The notes: a model not told the origin generated them from the sequence alone. A stretch of 64,000 nt of DNA from Pseudanabaena sp. UWO311 (GCF_006937785.1 NZ_SJEE01000018.1:1-64000), one strand, 5' to 3'. Numbered from the stretch's first letter, positions 43,483 to 52,335 are shown. Made by a program: numbers and translations.

Positions 43483-44574
43483 GAGTTCAGATAGAGCTTT
43501 ACGAGCTTGAGCTAAACCATCAATATTGCCTTGTCGATTAAAGAAACGTTCAGCATTTTCTAACATCTTGCGAGCTTCGATCACACGTTGCTGGGTTGCT
43601 AGAAGCTTCCCTAAAGCTAGATAAGTCGGGGCATCCTCTGGCTCAGCCTCAAGAATTTGGCGATAGGCAACGATTGCACCTGATAGAGAACCTTGCTGAA
43701 TGTAAATGTCAGCGATCTCCCGTTGCAACTCGATCAAATTATTAACAGGGATATTTCGTGCTCCTGCGGCTCGGCGCAAATAGGCGATCGCTTCAGCATA
43801 ATTACCTTCACTTTGGAAGACTTTAGAAATTGCTAGATTGGCTTGAGGATGTCGAGGATTTACCTCTAAGGCTCGTTTGTACTTAGCGATCGCTTCCTCA
43901 TATTGATTTTGCTCAGCAAACACCCCCCCGATCGCAACCAGTACATCAGCATCAAACGGTGCAATCTTATCAGCTTGGTTATAGGCGGCAAAAGCACCTT
44001 TGCGATCGCCCGATAGCTTCAAGACATAGCCCAAATTAAGGTAGCTCTTAGGTTCTCTTGGAGCGGCTGAGATCGCTTGACGATAAATCTTGGCGGCTTC
44101 GGCATATTGTTTTTGTTCAGTTAACAAAAAGCCGACACTGTTATAAGCATCAATATTTTGGCGATCCAAGGCGATTACGCGGCGATAGGCAGTTAAAGCA
44201 TTGGGATAGTCTTTAATGCGAACATAAACAAAACCTAAGGCATTAAAGGCTTTGGTGTTTTGGGCATCAAGTTTAGTCGCTTTCTCTAGAGCCGCGATTG
44301 CCCCAGAATAATTATTCTGTTGAGTTAATAAAAAACCCAGACTAGTTAAAATGAGTGAATTTTTTGGCTCAAGATTTGCAGCCTGTTGATAAGCTGCGAT
44401 CGCGCCTGAAATGTTATTGTTTTGCCAAAGTTGCCGCCCCTGCCTGATCCATTCCGTAGCATCCTTTTGGGCTTGAGCATAGGCATTTTCGCTAATCGGC
44501 ATGGCGATCGCTGTAGCGATTGTCATGACTAGAGCAAGATTCGTGAGTTTGGTGAGTGAACGAAACAAGGGCAT
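43477..44574 (-). CDS. Secreted or membrane-anchored TPR repeat protein
   Basis: 365 residues. An N-terminal signal-like segment (about 8-33, LTNLALVMTIATAIAMPISE) is followed by about nine TPR units in regular 34-residue steps, for example NTKAFNALGFVYVRIKDYPN and PKSYLNLGYVLKLSGDRKGA. The protein is probably periplasmic or thylakoid-lumenal and acts as a scaffold. No specific function can be given. It is transcribed after the pentapeptide gene (34 bases away). Confidence 0.82.
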   Translation of the reverse strand: MPLFRSLTKLTNLALVMTIATAIAMPISENAYAQAQKDATEWIRQGRQLWQNNNISGAIAAYQQAANLEPKNSLILTSLGFLLTQQNNYSGAIAALEKATKLDAQNTKAFNALGFVYVRIKDYPNALTAYRRVIALDRQNIDAYNSVGFLLTEQKQYAEAAKIYRQAISAAPREPKSYLNLGYVLKLSGDRKGAFAAYNQADKIAPFDADVLVAIGGVFAEQNQYEEAIAKYKRALEVNPRHPQANLAISKVFQSEGNYAEAIAYLRRAAGARNIPVNNLIELQREIADIYIQQGSLSGAIVAYRQILEAEPEDAPTYLALGKLLATQQRVIEARKMLENAERFFNRQGNIDGLAQARKALSELK

Positions 44575-44608
44575 AAACTTTTTGATTTACGTTATTAACC
44601 GTAAAATT

Positions 44609-45316
44609 CTATTCTTCTGGAGTTGACTCTTCCATATTAACAAGCTCGACAGAGTTCGGAGCATTACGCGCATCGGTAAAATCTGTACCTTCAATACTTT
44701 TAATCGTTGATAGATAAGTTCCCGTCAAATCAGCCCCAATTAACTTGGCATTAGCCAGATTTGCCCAATTTAGCTTGGCATTAGTCAAATTTGCGCGGCT
44801 AAGATCAGCCCCAGCCAGATTTGCACCAGTCAAATTTGCTCTTGTTAAATCTGCTTCCGTGAGGTTTGCCCCACGCAGATCTGCGCCGTTCAAACATGCG
44901 CCTGTCAAAAAAGCATTCGATAGATTAGCTCGACATAGACGCGATCGCGTCAGGTTAGCGCTAGTCAAAAATGCATGACTAAAATTTGTTTCCACTAACA
45001 CCGCATCGCTGAGATCGGCTTCAATCAAAAAAGCTTCAGAGAGATTTGCGCCTATCAGTGAAGCCTGTTCAAGAATTGTGCCATTGAGATTTGCTTGAAT
45101 CAAAATTGAACCACTCAAGTTCGCTCTGATTAAATTTGACAGATTTAGTTCTACATCTTCTAAATTAGCAATATCCAGCGTAATCTCTTCTAGATTTGAT
45201 TCAATAAAATTTGCTCCAGACAAATTCGCCCCAGTCAAAATCAATCCAGTGAGCGATCGCTTACTAAAGTCGCGATCGCCCAAAGCGTAACTTTCAAGAA
45301 GTTCTTTTGCGTTCAT
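44609..45316 (-). CDS. Pentapeptide repeat protein
   Basis: 235 residues. From about residue 25 to 210 nearly every fifth residue follows the A(D/N)LxX pattern (for example LTEADLTRANLTGANLAGAD), about 35 units, giving a right-handed beta helix of about nine coils. The N-terminal start MNAKELLESYALGDRDF is typical of cyanobacterial members. Functions are mostly unknown. It follows hemB by 17 bases on the same strand and may be cotranscribed with it. Confidence 0.88.
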   Translation of the reverse strand: MNAKELLESYALGDRDFSKRSLTGLILTGANLSGANFIESNLEEITLDIANLEDVELNLSNLIRANLSGSILIQANLNGTILEQASLIGANLSEAFLIEADLSDAVLVETNFSHAFLTSANLTRSRLCRANLSNAFLTGACLNGADLRGANLTEADLTRANLTGANLAGADLSRANLTNAKLNWANLANAKLIGADLTGTYLSTIKSIEGTDFTDARNAPNSVELVNMEESTPEE

Positions 45317-45333
45317 GGTTGATGGGAAGACAA

Positions 45334-46359
<1,026 letters not shown>

Positions 46360-46417
46360 TTAAAAGCATTCAGCAAAACATTTATTTTTCAGATATGTAT
46401 TATATCAGAATCGCTAG

Positions 46418-46584
46418 CACTATCCAAAAAGAAAAGCGCCGCTCCGTGCCGCTTTTCTTTTAAATCCCTAAACACTATCCCAAAAAGAGAGGCAGTGCTT
46501 CGCGCCGCTTTTCTTTTAAATCCCTAAACACTATCCCAAAAAGAGAGGCGGCGCGAAGCGCCGCCTCTCTTTAAATCCCCAAAC
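46418..46584. repeat. Threefold tandem hairpin array at the purB 3' end
   Basis: Three units of 55-56 bases start with CACTATCC at 46418, 46473 and 46529. Each has a GC-rich hairpin and ends with AAATCCCTAAA or, in the last, AAATCCCCAAA, which is the final codons of purB. The third hairpin pairs perfectly. The first is GAAAAGCG...CGCTTTTC-like. The second has the left arm of the third type and the right arm of the first. Confidence 0.9.
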
Positions 46585-47866
46585 GTTGATAGATTTGGTC
46601 AAGATTTTTGAGATGCTTATTCGGATCAAAACAAGCTGCTAGTTCTTCATCGGATAAATTCGATCGCACAGTTTCATCTTCGCTAATCAGCTTACGGAAA
46701 TCTCCTTCAGGTTTATTCCATGCTAAGTGCGCGGCTTTCTGGACGATCGCATAGCTATCTTCACGGCTCAGCCCCTTATTTACCAAGGTCAGCAACACTT
46801 GCTGACTAAAGACCACACCACCATAACAATAGAGATTGCGCTCCATGTTGTGAGTATGCACCAACAGATTTTTGACCAGATCGGTGATTTCTCTCAGCAT
46901 GAAATGAGTGAGGATGCAGCTATCAGGTAACAAAACCCGTTCCGCCGCGCTGTGGGAAATATCGCGTTCATGCCATAGGGCAACATTTTCGAGAGCCGTC
47001 GTCGCATAGCCGCGCAACAACCGCGCCATACCTGTTAGGCGTTCCGAGCGGATCGGATTGCGCTTGTGAGGCATTGCTGAGGAGCCTTTTTGTCCTTTGG
47101 TGAAATGCTCTTCCACTTCGAGGACATCGGTACGCTGCAAGTTGCGAATTTCCACCGCAAAGCGCTCGATTGATGCACCGATCAGCGCTAATACTTGCGA
47201 ATATTCAGCATGGCGATCGCGGGAAATTACCTGTGTCGAGGCGCAGTCGGGCTGGAGTCCTAACTTTTGGCAAGCGATCGCTTCGATACGCGGATCGACA
47301 TTGGCATAGGTTCCGACTGCACCTGAAATTTTGCCGACAGCGATAGTTTTGCTTAAGTTCAATAGGCGATCGCGATGGCGTAACATTTCTGCTAACCAGC
47401 CAGCCAGCTTGAACCCAAACGTGATTGGCTCCGCATGGATACCATGGGTGCGGCCAGACATAATCGTGTAGCGATGTTGCTGGGCTTGGTAGCGGATGGC
47501 TTGGATTGCTTCTTCTAACTGGGCTTGGATGATTTCTAAGCTATCAACTAATTGCACTGCTAGAGCTGTATCCAGCACGTCAGAACTAGTCAAACCGAGG
47601 TGGATGTAGCGCCCTGCATCACCTACATATTCATTTACGTTGGTCAAAAACGCGATCATGTCGTGTTTGACCGTTAATTCAATTTCATTGACGCGATCGG
47701 CATCAAAGTTTGCTTTCGCCTTAATTTCTTCGACAGCATCGGCAGGTATATAGCCTAATTCAGCCTGTGCTTCGCAAACGGCGATTTCAACTTGCAACCA
47801 AGTTTGGTACTTATGGCGATCCGTCCATAACCGACCCATTTCGGGCAATGTATAGCGTTCTATCAA
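46571..47866 (-). CDS. purB: Adenylosuccinate lyase
   Basis: 431 residues, fumarase/aspartase superfamily. The signature GSSAMPHKRNPIRSE is at about 257-271; the catalytic His region TSSDVLDTALAVQL and SGRTHGIHAEPITFG are also present. It catalyses two fumarate-releasing steps of purine synthesis. The first codons (MIERYTLPEMGRLW) are typical of the B. subtilis-type enzyme. It stands alone on the minus strand. Its terminator hairpin is the last unit of the tandem array. Confidence 0.97.
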   Translation of the reverse strand: MIERYTLPEMGRLWTDRHKYQTWLQVEIAVCEAQAELGYIPADAVEEIKAKANFDADRVNEIELTVKHDMIAFLTNVNEYVGDAGRYIHLGLTSSDVLDTALAVQLVDSLEIIQAQLEEAIQAIRYQAQQHRYTIMSGRTHGIHAEPITFGFKLAGWLAEMLRHRDRLLNLSKTIAVGKISGAVGTYANVDPRIEAIACQKLGLQPDCASTQVISRDRHAEYSQVLALIGASIERFAVEIRNLQRTDVLEVEEHFTKGQKGSSAMPHKRNPIRSERLTGMARLLRGYATTALENVALWHERDISHSAAERVLLPDSCILTHFMLREITDLVKNLLVHTHNMERNLYCYGGVVFSQQVLLTLVNKGLSREDSYAIVQKAAHLAWNKPEGDFRKLISEDETVRSNLSDEELAACFDPNKHLKNLDQIYQRLGI

Positions 47867-47937
47867 AACTTACGCTCTTGAAATAATCACAATTTTTAAT
47901 TATAGCAAGTTTTTTTAGCTATAGCTAAAACCCAAAA

Positions 47938-47972
47938 AATAGAAAGGCGGCGCGAAGCGCCGCCTTTCTATT
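47938..47972 (-). terminator. Hairpin at the yggT 3' end
   Basis: AATAGAAAGGCGGCGC pairs perfectly with its complement around GAA. Its right arm contains the yggT stop and last codons, and AAAACCC lies outside on the left. Confidence 0.8.
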
Positions 47973-48270
47973 GCATCATCGTCAAAACACCTTGCTGACC
48001 TAGCAACATTTCGCGCAAAAGACTAAAAATCCCCACTCCAATCACTGGTGATATATCAATACCGCCGATGGGTGGGATTAACTTTCTTAGTAAAAACAGT
48101 AAAGGCTCAGTTGGAAAAGTAATTAGGCTATAGGGAAATTGCTTGAGGGGAATCTGGGGATACCATGTCATGATGATCCGAAATATATACATCAGGATAA
48201 ATAATCCCAACACAATATTGAGAGTAAGAGAGCTAATGGCGATCGCGTCCACAACAGTAACCAGTTTCAA
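47968..48270 (-). CDS. YggT family membrane protein
   Basis: 100 residues with two hydrophobic segments (about 12-33 and 60-90). The family's conserved part is present: IFRIIMTWYPQIPLKQFPYS, then FPTEPLLFLLRKLIPPIGGIDISP. In plants and cyanobacteria such Ycf19/CCB3-like proteins are linked to thylakoid or nucleoid organisation; the exact role is unsettled. The terminal QQGVLTMMQ is partly encoded in a hairpin arm. Confidence 0.88.
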   Translation of the reverse strand: MKLVTVVDAIAISSLTLNIVLGLFILMYIFRIIMTWYPQIPLKQFPYSLITFPTEPLLFLLRKLIPPIGGIDISPVIGVGIFSLLREMLLGQQGVLTMMQ

Positions 48271-48383
48271 ATTTCAAAGTACTTATGCGAACGATCCTAA
48301 CAGTTTTACTTGACATTTTTACTCGCGTTTGAACTAGATCATGCCTCCATATAGAGCTATAGACACCTGTATCAGGACAAATC

Positions 48384-48438
48384 AAAACCCAAATAGTGAG
48401 AGGCGGCGTTTCGCGCCGCCTCTCACTATTTGGGTTTT
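48384..48438. repeat. Family C hairpin
   Basis: AAAACCCAAATAGTGAGAGG with GGCGG core and perfect complement around TTT. GGACAAATC lies outside on the left, like GGACAT at 1564. Confidence 0.88.
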
Positions 48439-48447
48439 AAGAATGAT

Positions 48448-49273
48448 CTACTGATATCGTTCTAGAAAATCTAACGCTTGATTGCGTAATTCATAATATT
48501 CCGCTACCACGTCCTCGCAATTCGTGACGATCGCGAGGACGTGGTAGCGGAATATCTAGCACCTGACCAATCGTTGCTTTTGGTCCATTGGTCATCATCA
48601 CCACGCGATCGGACATAAAAATGGCTTCATCAACATCATGGGTAATCATCATCACTGCTTGGCGATGGTTTTCCCAAATATCTAAAACTTGCTGTTGTAA
48701 CTTTGGTCTAGTTAGAGCATCGAGCGCTCCAAATGGTTCATCTAGCAATAGCATTTTCGGACGAGTTGCTAAAGCGCGAGCAACCCCAACTCTTTGCTTC
48801 ATACCCCCCGAAAGTTCTTGGGGATATTTATCGGCGGCAGCAGTGAGATTGACCATTTCAATATGTTCGTTAACTATAGATATTTTTTCATCACGACTTG
48901 CGGTTTTAAATACTTCATCTACCGCCATGCGAATGTTTTCTCTGACTGTCAACCAAGGAAGCAACGAATAGCCTTGAAATACCATCATCCTCTCTGCCCC
49001 TGGTTTGCGAATGACTTTACCTTCTAGGGTGACTAAGCCTGATGTCGGTTTCTCTAAACCTGCCACAATTCTGACTAAAGTAGATTTTCCACAGCCAGAG
49101 TGACCAATTACAGAGACATATTCCTGCTCAGCGATCGCAAGGTTAATGCCATCTAGTACCACAAATTGACTGCCATCGGGTTTGCGAAATGACTTGACAA
49201 TATTTTCGACCACTAAAAAGGTTTTGTCAGGGGGATGGTTGTTAGATGTGGTGCTGCTTGGGGAAGTAGTCAT
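48448..49273 (-). CDS. ABC transporter ATP-binding protein, NrtD/CmpD type, with broken 3' end
   Basis: The open frame is 260 residues (stop at 48491-48493). It has Walker A GHSGCGKST, a Q-loop MVFQGYSLLPWLTV, signature LSGGMKQRVGVARA and Walker B MLLLDEPFGALD. The final conserved IPLPRPRDRHEL is followed by RGRGSGIL and a stop. In the +1 frame directly behind lies YYELRNQALDFLERYQ and a TAG at 48448-48450, the ending expected of this family. A 23-bp inverted duplication (48496-48555) sits at the break, so the last ~20 residues are lost or need a frameshift. The core ATPase is intact and may still work. It is the third gene of the riboswitch-led operon. Confidence 0.85.
48496..48555. repeat. 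Perfect 23-bp palindrome at the ATPase gene frame break
   Basis: Arms 48496-48518 and 48533-48555 flank a 14-base loop. On the minus strand the first arm encodes the conserved IPLPRPR segment; the second is its inverted copy, after which the ancestral reading frame is off by one. Confidence 0.95.
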
Positions 49274-49300
49274 ACAGTTTTTTTGTTTCTAGGATAATTT

Positions 49301-50695
49301 TTAGGCAAAGAAAAAAGACTGGGGAGCATTTGCCCGAATTGCAAAGTTGCTGAGATAGCCGATGGGATTACTAGGATCAAAGGATTGGCGATCAGCAAAG
49401 GCTGAGGCAGGTTCTACTTTATAGTCATCAGCAGGACTAACAATGCCCATTTCGGCAGCAATTTCTCGATATAAATCGGTGCGCCATCCTTGACGTGCGA
49501 TCGCTTCGGCATTCTTGGGAAACTCAGGGATTTGTCCCCAACGGGCGGCTTGGGTCATTAGCCAGAGGCTCTGTGATTGCCAGAGGAACGTAGAATGATC
49601 GTTGGCAATTTCAGAAACAGCAGTAGGCATTTCAAAGAAAATGGTTGTTTCTAGGCTGTTAGTGATGCGTTGTTGATTATCAAATCCTCCGTAGTTGTAG
49701 TTCCCTACAATTGCGGGTCGCGTATATTTAACATTTGCTCCTGTAAAGGAACGTTGGGAGATGATTTTAGCAACTTCTTCACGATTCGCAGGTTCACTAC
49801 AATATCGACAGGCTTCGATCATCGCTTTTACTAGCGATCGGTAGGTTTTGGGATAGTCTTGAATGAAGGATTCGCGCACAGCTAACAGGCGATCGGGATG
49901 TCCATTCCAAATTTCTCGCCCTTGAGCAAAGGTAAATCCAACTCCCTCGTTACCTGCGATCGCTCGCGTATTCCAAGGTTCAGCAACCATGTAGGCTTGA
50001 ATTGCATCCATTCGCATATTGCTCACCATCTGAGGTGGTGGTGTAATAATAGAACGCAATTCAGTAACTGGATTAATACCAGCCGCTGAAAGCAGATAGC
50101 GAATGAAATATTCATAAATGGAAGAACTCAGAACCGTTGCCCATACGCGATCATCTATGGATGCTGTTTGCCAATATTGTCGCATAGCTCTTCCAAAGGC
50201 ATCTAAATCGCCTCTATATATAGATAGGGGACTGATACCCGCTTCCCATAATTTACGATTGAAGGTAATGGCATTACCATGACGGTGAATCGTCATGGCA
50301 GCACAAAGGGGAAATTGACGTGCGCCTTCTGCGCCAATACGGGCATTGGTGACAGCACCAGATACAACGGGAGAAGCATCTAAGCGTCCAAAAATGATCC
50401 CGTCACGGGAATTAGCCCAACTCGCTTCTCGACTGAGCGTAACGTTTAATCCATACTTGCGAAAAAAACCTTTTTCCCAAGCGATCGCAAAGGGAGCGCA
50501 ATCGTTAACAGGTACAAAGCCAACCGTTAAATTTGGCTTTTCCAAACTGGCAGGATTAATTACAGGCTCCACAGCCAAAGCTGTCTCCGATAGTCCAGTG
50601 GGATTTCGTCCTTGTTCTTGGGAACATGCAGAAAAGGCGATCGTTGAGGCAGTAGCGGTCATTCCCTGAAGGAATGCTCTCCTTGTGGTAGACAT
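49301..50695 (-). CDS. ABC transporter substrate-binding protein, NrtA/CmpA/CynA-like
   Basis: 464 residues. A twin-arginine signal (TTRRAFLQG, R5-R6) is followed by a lipobox-like AFSAC with C24, suggesting Tat export and a lipid anchor. The body has the NMT1/NrtA-type fold: LTVGFVPVNDCAPFAIAWEKGFFRKYGL, key parts LTVGFVPVNDCAPFA and KGFF, then GRLDASPVVSGAV and a CAAM-IHRHG loop. The usual nitrate-site sequence WQMPMPHL of NrtA is absent, so nitrate cannot be assumed; bicarbonate, cyanate or another small anion or organic ligand is possible. It lies between the permease (15 bases) and ATPase (27 bases) genes. Confidence 0.85.
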   Translation of the reverse strand: MSTTRRAFLQGMTATASTIAFSACSQEQGRNPTGLSETALAVEPVINPASLEKPNLTVGFVPVNDCAPFAIAWEKGFFRKYGLNVTLSREASWANSRDGIIFGRLDASPVVSGAVTNARIGAEGARQFPLCAAMTIHRHGNAITFNRKLWEAGISPLSIYRGDLDAFGRAMRQYWQTASIDDRVWATVLSSSIYEYFIRYLLSAAGINPVTELRSIITPPPQMVSNMRMDAIQAYMVAEPWNTRAIAGNEGVGFTFAQGREIWNGHPDRLLAVRESFIQDYPKTYRSLVKAMIEACRYCSEPANREEVAKIISQRSFTGANVKYTRPAIVGNYNYGGFDNQQRITNSLETTIFFEMPTAVSEIANDHSTFLWQSQSLWLMTQAARWGQIPEFPKNAEAIARQGWRTDLYREIAAEMGIVSPADDYKVEPASAFADRQSFDPSNPIGYLSNFAIRANAPQSFFFA

Positions 50696-50710
50696 GGGAA
50701 TCTCCGAAAC

Positions 50711-51544
50711 TTAAGATTGTGCAGGGCGACGAGTCATGATTGCTTGTAATTTAGCAAGGGCATAGTCCAAAATCAGTCCTGTCACACCAATCACAAAGAC
50801 CGCCAAAAATACAGAACTTACATTTAAACGATTCCATTCATCCCAAACAAAAAAGCCAATACCAAAGCCACCCGTGAGCATTTCCACCGCCACAATTACT
50901 AACCATGCAATCCCTAAACTAATCCTTAAACCTGTAAAAATATAGGGCAAACTCGCTGGCAAAACTACTTTTATTAACTGCTTCCAACGAGGCATTTCTA
51001 AAACTTGGGCAACTTCCAAATAGTCTTTGGGAACGTTACTTACTCCTTCAGCAGTGTTAATAATCGTAGACCAGAGGGAAGTAATGAAAATCACGAAAAT
51101 TGCTGAAGGTTCGGCAGCATTAAAAATAGCAAGGGCGATCGGCAACCAAACGAGTGGCGAAACTGGCTTAAAAACCTGAATAATCGGGTTAATTGCTAAC
51201 CAAGCATTTCGTGATAACCCAATCCAAACCCCGACGGGAATGGCAACTATAGCTCCTAAGAGAAAGCCAATACAGACTCGACGTAAACTTGCTAAAAGTA
51301 GCCATCCAATCCCAATATCACCAAGTCCACGACGATAAAACGGATTTAAAATAAAATCTAAATTCTTGACAAATGCTTCTGGCGGTGTGGGCATCATTTC
51401 ATTGCGAAATAAAGCGATTGCCCACCATAGGGCGATGACTCCTGCAAATCCTGCGATCGGCAGCAATACATTAGGTCGAAACAAACTGCGAAAACACCCA
51501 ATCATAAAAGTGCGGGTATTAGTCGCCAAACTCATCAAAACCAT
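50711..51544 (-). CDS. ABC transporter permease, NrtB/SsuC type
   Basis: 277 residues with about six membrane segments. The EAA loop reads EVAQVLEMPRWKQLIKVVLP followed by ASLPYIFTGLRISLG, as in the nitrate/sulfonate/taurine permease class. First gene of the operon permease, binding protein, ATPase. Its ribosome site (AAGG, about 12 bases before ATG) lies in the 3' arm of a leader hairpin (51558-51600). The leader contains the c-di-AMP riboswitch. Confidence 0.9.
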   Translation of the reverse strand: MVLMSLATNTRTFMIGCFRSLFRPNVLLPIAGFAGVIALWWAIALFRNEMMPTPPEAFVKNLDFILNPFYRRGLGDIGIGWLLLASLRRVCIGFLLGAIVAIPVGVWIGLSRNAWLAINPIIQVFKPVSPLVWLPIALAIFNAAEPSAIFVIFITSLWSTIINTAEGVSNVPKDYLEVAQVLEMPRWKQLIKVVLPASLPYIFTGLRISLGIAWLVIVAVEMLTGGFGIGFFVWDEWNRLNVSSVFLAVFVIGVTGLILDYALAKLQAIMTRRPAQS

Positions 51545-51557
51545 GATTTGTAGTACC

Positions 51558-51600
51558 TTGTTTCAGAATGGACTGATGTGATCTGAAAGTCCAAACAAGA
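51558..51600 (-). promoter_or_regulatory. Possible expression platform hairpin
   Basis: On the minus strand CTTGTTTGGACT pairs with AGTCC and AAACAAG, with an ATTCTG bulge, just ahead of the permease ATG. It could cover the ribosome site and form the output of the riboswitch; no terminator is evident in this leader. Confidence 0.4.
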
Positions 51601-51663
51601 ATCCTGTTGAAACTGATACTAATCGTCAAAAAATTTTAACTTGCAGCGATCGCCATTTCCCAC

Positions 51664-51812
51664 AGTCTTCTCTCAATGCCTACGAGGTTAGCTGACGGGC
51701 TAGGACTGAGAGATGTCCTTTTTCAGATTCATTCTGAAAATACGCCCCTATGCTCTTAGAGAACTTGGTTCCCCCGTTTTTTGTTTTACTTTAGGTAATA
51801 ACTTAGAGATAA
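51664..51812 (-). ncRNA. Cyclic di-AMP riboswitch (ydaO/yuaA type)
   Basis: On the minus strand the leader carries the class hallmarks in order: CGGGGGAACC (near 51777-51768), GGGGCGTATTTT (where the class has GGGTGAATC), a stem, AAGGAC...GTCC, and the near-invariant CCCGTCAGCTAACCTCGTAGGC block, of which the key parts are CAGCTAACCTCG and TAGGC (51680-51700). Closing stem P1 could be TCTCT/AGAGA. The aptamer binds c-di-AMP and usually turns expression off. It lies 120 bases ahead of the permease gene, so the ABC operon should be under c-di-AMP control. The exact ends are approximate. Confidence 0.9.
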
Positions 51813-51816
51813 TACC

Positions 51817-51850
51817 AATTCACGAAAGTGTGGCTACACTTTCGTGAATT
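51817..51850. repeat. Family A hairpin, composite copy 1
   Basis: AATTCACGAAAGTGT pairs perfectly with ACACTTTCGTGAATT around GGCT. Directly upstream of the riboswitch on its strand; followed there by GGTATTAT. Confidence 0.9.
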
Positions 51851-51876
51851 AAAAATCAAACCCTGTAAGGGTTTTA

Positions 51877-51909
51877 AAAACACAAAATGGCTACGCCATT
51901 TTGTGTTTT
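51877..51909. repeat. Family B hairpin, composite copy 1
   Basis: AAAACACAAAATGGC pairs perfectly with GCCATTTTGTGTTTT around TAC, 26 bases from the family A hairpin. Confidence 0.9.
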
Positions 51910-51951
51910 GGGATAAAACAAAAATTAGGCTGACTTACTCAGTTGCACAAA

Positions 51952-51981
51952 GATATATCACCATTTTTTTTAACATGTCAA
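51952..51981 (-). promoter_or_regulatory. Candidate promoter of the riboswitch-ABC operon
   Basis: On the minus strand TTGACA (51981-51976) is followed after 16-18 bases by GATATA/TATATC (51959-51952). Transcripts would start near 51945, so the leader would include hairpins B and A and then the riboswitch. Confidence 0.45.
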
Positions 51982-52083
51982 CACCTAAAATCTAGATATA
52001 ATCTAACTTGCCATTAAACGGAAAGTTTCTTTCTGATAGGGTATTTAGGCTTAGCAATAACTATCTAACTCCTCAATAATACC

Positions 52084-52116
52084 AAGACACAAAATGGCTA
52101 CGCCATTTTGTGTCTT
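52084..52116. repeat. Family B hairpin, composite copy 2 (inverted)
   Basis: AAGACACAAAATGGC pairs perfectly with GCCATTTTGTGTCTT around TAC. Confidence 0.9.
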
Positions 52117-52142
52117 TAAAACCTTTACGGAATTTGGTTTTT

Positions 52143-52176
52143 AATTCACAGAAGTGTTGCCACACTTTTGTGAATT
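52143..52176. repeat. Family A hairpin, composite copy 2 (inverted)
   Basis: AATTCACAGAAGTGT pairs with ACACTTTTGTGAATT around TGCC, again 26 bases from hairpin B but in reverse order. It abuts the VanX remnant. Confidence 0.9.
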
Positions 52177-52334
52177 AGTATAAATCACTGTTTCCTCATT
52201 ACTAATCCATGCCCAAAGATGATCTCCATAGATGAAATGCCACCATTTATATAGGATGCCTCACCAATCCGCTATGGTTCATCACTTCATTTAATAATTG
52301 GCGATCGCGATGCAATTCCATTTCTAAACTATCA
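52177..52334 (-). pseudogene. C-terminal remnant of a VanX-type D-Ala-D-Ala dipeptidase
   Basis: On the minus strand one frame reads LEMELHRDRQLLNEVMNHSG then LVRHPI and a stop (TAA). Shifted by one base it continues WWHFIYGDHLWAWISNEE. Together these resemble the ending of M15D dipeptidases, where a Glu and the metal-binding His lie in EWWHF.YGD and an NRxLL...M helix comes before. About 50 residues remain. A one-base insertion breaks the frame, a small hairpin lies at the N-terminal edge, and the family A hairpin cuts in at the C-terminal edge. The intact gene is gone from this locus. Confidence 0.75.
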
Positions 52335-52335
52335 A

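Noticed and set aside
44745-44978. 77-codon plus-strand frame rich in Ala, Arg and Phe
   Set aside because: It is the complement of the pentapeptide repeats.
46418-46584. Tandem hairpins, considered as a CRISPR array
   Set aside because: The units are head to tail with no variable spacers and contain the purB end.
51813-52181. Inverted repeats, considered as the ends of an insertion sequence
   Set aside because: The 170 bases between them encode no transposase, and each end is itself a double hairpin.
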